From Cyclina sinensis (Eukaryota > Mollusca > Bivalvia > Venerida > Veneridae), in contig JAAONU010000006.1 of the NCBI GenBank assembly GCA_012932295.1, positions 31,584,882 to 31,648,881 of the forward strand: DNA of 64,000 nt, read 5' to 3'. A program made the translations under genes and the position numbers. Positions 59,901 through 64,000 of the stretch are shown piece after piece (position 1 is the stretch's first letter; every line of letters begins with the position of its first letter). The notes under the pieces are model-generated. The model worked only from the letters and a program-made list of their open reading frames with translations. It ran no database searches and was not told the DNA's origin.

Positions 59901-60391
59901 ACAATCGCCTTTTCAGACGAGTCGCAGAACACTTGAAGCTCTTTAAAGGTGGATTTCTCAGGAGAAAAAGATAAGTACTGTCTCGGGATTTCTACCAGGT
60001 CTAAGCTTTTTAGCGTCTCTCGCCAATCTTGCCATTCTTGTTGTCTGTCCCTTGGCAACGAGTCATCCCAATCTAAATTTCTTGAGACTATGTCTCTAAG
60101 GAGCAGTTTTCCATTTATTGTAACAGGAGCTGCAAAGCCTTTTGGGTCGTATATACTGTTCACGGTCGACAAGATCCCCTAACATGTGAATGGTTTTGTG
60201 TTGTCTGCAACATGAAATGTAAGGACATCTTTCTGAATGTCCCAGCATGAACCTAAACTTCGTTGAAGGGGTATTTCGTCACAGCACAAGTCCAAACTTG
60301 TCAAGTTTTTTGCTAAGTCTTCACATGGAAAGGAACTAAGAACAGACAGACTGTTTGAAGCAATTTTTTGAACATGTAATTTAGTTACCAT
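56968..60391 (-). mobile_element. BEL/Pao retrotransposon pol remnant, 5'-truncated and interrupted
   Basis: In minus-strand order there is the end of reverse transcriptase (LHVQKIASNS, QRSLGSCWD) and the linker STVNSIYDPKGFAAPVTING. RNase H follows, split by an insert (IPRLELCAAVLAVEMD | YYSDSKVVLGYI). Then come the H2C2 integrase zinc region (HYHKHVRHQGR, GYWIVG), the integrase core with VGVDAFGPW, FRSDRGTNFVGA and FNPPHASHMGGIWDRMV, and the C-terminal KRWRSEYLHHLQ...KWEV...GDIVLIKD part ending near 56968. The frame is broken at several points (stops after KPFTC, CI-stop-C, a shift near 57800). There is no gag, protease or LTR. Beyond 60395 the sequence changes into an unrelated TGACC-type repeat. 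Confidence 0.88.
58836..59733. mobile_element. Insertion splitting the Pao RNase H region
   Basis: The Pao reading EMDSIV (59744 side) and DKVKYYSDSK (58800 side) is separated by about 900 bp of foreign sequence. It starts CAGGGTTTTTTTTT and ends in C-runs (TAACCACCCCC). CTATT occurs at both borders and may be a remnant target duplication. On the plus strand it has MSNNWRKYNKKFKLSDVKRT then KRIESFLRKK, a lysine-rich start seen in hAT-type transposase ORFs, soon interrupted by stops. The element class is uncertain; the interruption itself is clear. Confidence 0.55.
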
Positions 60392-60394
60392 TTT

Positions 60395-60600
60395 CTGTTT
60401 GTGATAGATTCCTCAATTCATGATGACTAAATGGTCCATACTTGGGCGCAACACTACCACTTTTGATGGTGAACATTGGTACCAAGTATCCTTAAAATCC
60501 ATCTATGCAAGTTGAAGATATGCTTTGGACAAAACTGGACGCTGCCCAGCCGCCTGCCATTGGTGTTCCCATAATACATCCCGTTTTCCAAACAGGTATA
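60395..60600 (+). repeat. Fragment of a TGACC-type element
   Basis: tgatggtgaacattggtacc, gaagatatgctttggacaaa and ggtgttcccataat match the 3' part of 11440-12480 (about 12370-12480). It abuts the truncated 5' edge of the Pao remnant, so the truncation point is a junction between two repeats. Confidence 0.6.
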
Positions 60601-60891
60601 AAAAAAAACAGAGTGCCTCAGGCTCTGGCGATATTCACTGCTTAACTTGCTAGTCAACATTATGCTGTCTTGGGATGGGTCTCGCCTTAGACTACTATAT
60701 TTGAATAGTATGATATCTTGCATGAAAAATACATGGAACTAATTAAGATATCTGTATATCAAGTATCAAATGGTCAATTGACAACAATATTAATATACAG
60801 CAATAATATACAACATTTTAAGTTCTATTGTTTATCAACAGGATGAAACAAAGTCAGAAAGTCCATATACATAAACACATACATACATAAT

Positions 60892-61718
60892 CAGGATTGC
60901 AGAAATGTTTCAAGCTCAATCGGTCTGACCACCCGAAAATTACTCCCCACCTCCACCCCACCCTGCATTGGACCAACTTAAATTGATAACCTGTTGATAC
61001 ATGTATAGAAACTATGAAACAAGAAAAAATGTGCATTGTGCTGAAGCTAGCCACTACATATATGCAAGAAAATTAAGCTTTTTATATCCCAAAATGTTTG
61101 AGTAAAAAATAATTGCCTACCGCCTTCAGTTTGATCAAAAACATACACATTTTAGTTTTTAAATTGATGTTGTGTGTACATGCATAATTATAAAATTAAC
61201 GCTTTTGATGTATTGCGAGAAAAACTTGCTTTGCTACTTCCCAACCTCAAACAGTATGGAGCACAAGAAACACACTGCTAATTTAGCTCAAAGTAACTGT
61301 GTCAAAGGCTTTTTACTTTCAAGCTACTTCAAAGGAGCCGACTTCTACGAACATGTGGGCTGACGTAGGACAGCTGCAAATACATTACACTAAAGGATTT
61401 CATTTATTGATTTGAATACTTTGATGGCTATCAATTATCGGACTTGGTTTTCAAGATCATTTGCTCTTTGACAAGTTTATTAGGGTGTACAGTTGTAACT
61501 GGAACAAATTAGCGAAGTGATTTACAAAGACAATCCGAGATTTATGTTGTGTATTTGTTTTTGGCAGATTTTATTATTTTTATACTGGCTGGATTTACAT
61601 TAGGAATAGAAAATGGAAAATTTCTGGACTGAATGAAATGTGATTTTTGGAGATTGGAATCGGTCCCAGAGACTCTGAATTAGTCAAAACCGACGATTTG
61701 TCGGATACTGCAAGCCTG
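60892..61718 (-). mobile_element. Non-autonomous hAT-like element, copy 2 (inverse orientation)
   Basis: It begins CAGGATTGCAGAAATGTTTC and its other end, read inward, is CAGGCTTGCAGTATCCGAC. It is flanked by a perfect 8-bp duplication, tacataat, at 60884-60891 and 61719-61726. The interior is the reverse complement of 21674-22762, with an internal deletion. It has no coding capacity. Confidence 0.85.
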
Positions 61719-61804
61719 TACATAATAATTGCATCAATATTCATTAAAGAAACTTAAAATACTCTATCATCTTACATCTCTATTATTTGAATTATTTTAG
61801 AAAA

Positions 61805-62906
61805 AACAAGACGTGCCCACGGGCAGAATGTCGAGCCCGCTCACCTTAATTCAAACCTTAACCTATAAGCTTCAGATCAAGGAGAAAGATGTTTACATAG
61901 GTGAGATGTGCGCAACACATCCTCTCTATACCCAAGGCAAAATCTTCACATTGCATTAACATTGTTGAAGCTCTGGACACGGGTTTTGAGCCGACCCTCC
62001 AAGTGTGACCTTGACCTTTGAGCGGCCTACCTTGGTCTTGCATGTGACACATCATCCCATCATGGTGAACATTTGTATCAAACTATTTTGTTATCCTTCA
62101 AAGAATGAGCAAGATATAAATCTAGATTGACCTCTTGTGACCTTGACCTTCATTTTGCACGAGACAATTCAACTCAACATGGAGAACATTTGTGCTAAGT
62201 TATATTAAAATCAATCCATGTATATAGAAGTTATACTTGCAAATGAATGTTTTATTTTGTTATTTGACCTTTGACCCCTAAATGTGACCTTTAACTTTCA
62301 TAGGTGACCTGAATTTTTCAAATCCTCTGACCACTAAGCATAATACTTCTAAGCATAAGCAAGATACAGCACCAACAAACAAATTTTAATATTCTTATTT
62401 GACCTCTTGTGACCTTGACCTTCATTTTGCGCAAGACAACTCAACTCAACATGGAGAACATTTGTGCTAAATTATATTAAAATTCATCCATGTATATAGT
62501 TAAACTCGCAAATGAATGTTTTATTTTGTTATTTGACCTTTGACCCCTAAATGTGACCTTGACCTTTGCAACAGACACCTGAATTTTCATGGAAAACTCC
62601 GCCTCACTATGGAGAATATTTGTCCCAAGTTATATGAAAATCCCTCCATGCATGTAGAAGTGACGCTCCGGACACGGGTTTGCGCTGACTCTCAAGTGTG
62701 ACCTTCACCTTTGAGCAGCAGTCCTGGGTTTTGTGTGCGACACACCATCCAATCATGGTGAACATTTGTACCAAATTATTTTGTAATCCTTCAAAGGATG
62801 ATCAAGATATAGACCGGACAAATCCGGACGGACGCACAGATGCTCCGAACTATACGCCAAAAGTGGCGACTAAGTCGAGCTCACCCCAAGTGGTCTCAAC
62901 AAAAAA
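61805..62906 (+). mobile_element. Family-D element, copy 2
   Basis: It begins acgtgcccacgggcagaatg with tcgagcccgctcacc and ends ctaagtcgagctcaccccaa gtggtctcaac. The core is that of copy 1 with the same tgacctcttgtgaccttgac and aactcaacatggagaacatt words. Both subterminal hairpins are present. Confidence 0.62.
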
Positions 62907-63061
62907 TAATAGAAAAGCAGCTAAAAATCATGATGACACTGCAATGCTTCCTGATAATATATGCATGCAATATAAAAATACTTAAATTTATATTAAAATA
63001 TGACTGCTCTATTTAATTTTCCAGAGACATAATATTTTTAAGACTTAATCCTTTAAAATAA

Positions 63062-63727
63062 CAAGGCAGTCTGAAGGACAGCTAAATCCCCTTCCGCAGT
63101 GGACATTAATGTGTACTTCTTGACCTTTACCAACCATGACCTTGATGTTGTGCCATGCATATTATAAGCACATAGTCTCATGATAGGAATTATTTGTGCC
63201 AAGTTATTTAAAATCTTTCATAAAGTCAAAAAGTTATTTAGAATATTAAACCTTGACCTTGGGGGTAGCAACCTGGATGTTGGATTCTGGACATCATGAC
63301 TTAGTGGTGATCATTTGTGCAAAGTAATAAAAAAACTTTTCGTAAGCTAAGTTAGTAAGTTATAGAGCAGGCGTGAAATGTGGATATTTGACCTTTAACT
63401 GTGACCTGAACCTTGTGGATAGCAACCCAATTATTGCACTCTGCACATCGTCTCATAATGGTGATCACTTCTGCCAAGTTATTTCAAAACAATTTTCAGC
63501 AGTTTAAAAGTTGTGGAGCGTACACGGAATGCAGACTTTTTAACACTTGACCTTTAAGTGTGACCTTGACCTTGGGCTCTGCACGTCGTCTCATAATGGT
63601 GATAACTTGTGACAAGTTATTTCAAAAAATTTTCAGCAGTTTGAAAGTTACAGAGCGGACACTAAAGTGTTATGAACGGACTGACGGATGGACGGACAGA
63701 CGGAGGCCATGCGGAAGAGGGTTAAAA
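63062..63727 (+). mobile_element. Tandem-core element with CCCCTTCCGCA / TGCGGAAGAGGG ends
   Basis: It begins aaggacagctaaatcccctt ccgcagtgg and ends gacggatggacggacagacg, gaggccatgcggaagagggttaa. Units have cataatggtgatcacttctg and caagttatttcaaaacaatt. It is a fifth end type with the same plan: inverted subterminal words, tandem core, gacgga run. Confidence 0.6.
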
Positions 63728-64000
63728 AAAATTCACATTAGAAAAAATATGGACTGTACTGAAAAAAATGGTTTTTTATGTTTTAGTGTGAAATAGTTAT
63801 TATTTCTACACAGGAAAATCTAGAAATATATTAAGAAACAGAAGAACAGTCCATGAACAGCATATAAGTGACTAATCAACAAGACAATATCACAGAGACA
63901 AAAAAGCTTGACAAGCTCACTAGCACAGATAAAATCATCAAGTTACTAGTAGCTGTGCAGAACTAACATACGAATTAACTTTAAACAAATAAGAGTCAAT

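Overview
The window looks like a gene-poor stretch of a bivalve mollusc genome, probably a heterodont clam. The evidence is the AT-rich sequence, small exons with canonical GT/AG sites, kilobase introns, and many short repeats built on TGACCTTGACCTTTGACC or on the AGAGGGCCATGATGGCCCT / CAGGTGAGCTAA end pair. I know such repeats from bivalve genomes, but I ran no database search. Nothing here is bacterial.

The backbone is one large minus-strand gene, entered at about 50 kb and leaving the window at position 1. By matching splice sites and reading phases I could chain a candidate 24-nt microexon (50085-50108) and 15 well-supported exons: 49142-49330, 41118-41342, 38771-38974, 37773-37922, 34062-34205, 32627-33079, 31987-32193, 25438-25489, 14662-14794, 12640-12766, 7752-7946, 7454-7495, 5366-5462, 4624-4805, 3543-3668, plus 364-458. 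One link, between 7454 and 5462, is unresolved; 6256-6312 is a candidate piece. The predicted protein is extracellular. It has a long cysteine-rich N-terminal part (GCC2/GCC3- and ephrin-receptor-like repeats, one EGF-like module), then a REJ (receptor for egg jelly)-type region, then a helical N-glycosylated region like the stalk before the GPS site in polycystin-1/REJ proteins. The first exon (signal peptide) and the membrane part lie outside or were not found.

On the plus strand at 50455-54061 lies a five-exon, decayed gene of a widespread invertebrate transposase-like family with a HCDNCFGQNKN core. It carries an in-frame stop and at least three frameshifts.

The rest is mobile DNA. There is a Tc1-type transposase pseudogene (39359-40344), a 5'-truncated and interrupted BEL/Pao pol remnant (56968-60391), and two oppositely oriented non-autonomous hAT-like elements with 8-bp target duplications (21674-22762, 60892-61718). 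There are also palindromic foldback elements, two related minisatellite arrays (1.8-3.5 kb), and at least five families of short elements with tandem cores and hairpin ends that resemble Helentron/pearl elements. Those elements seed the introns with perfect DR1-type nuclear-receptor half-site arrays, which is the most interesting regulatory possibility here.
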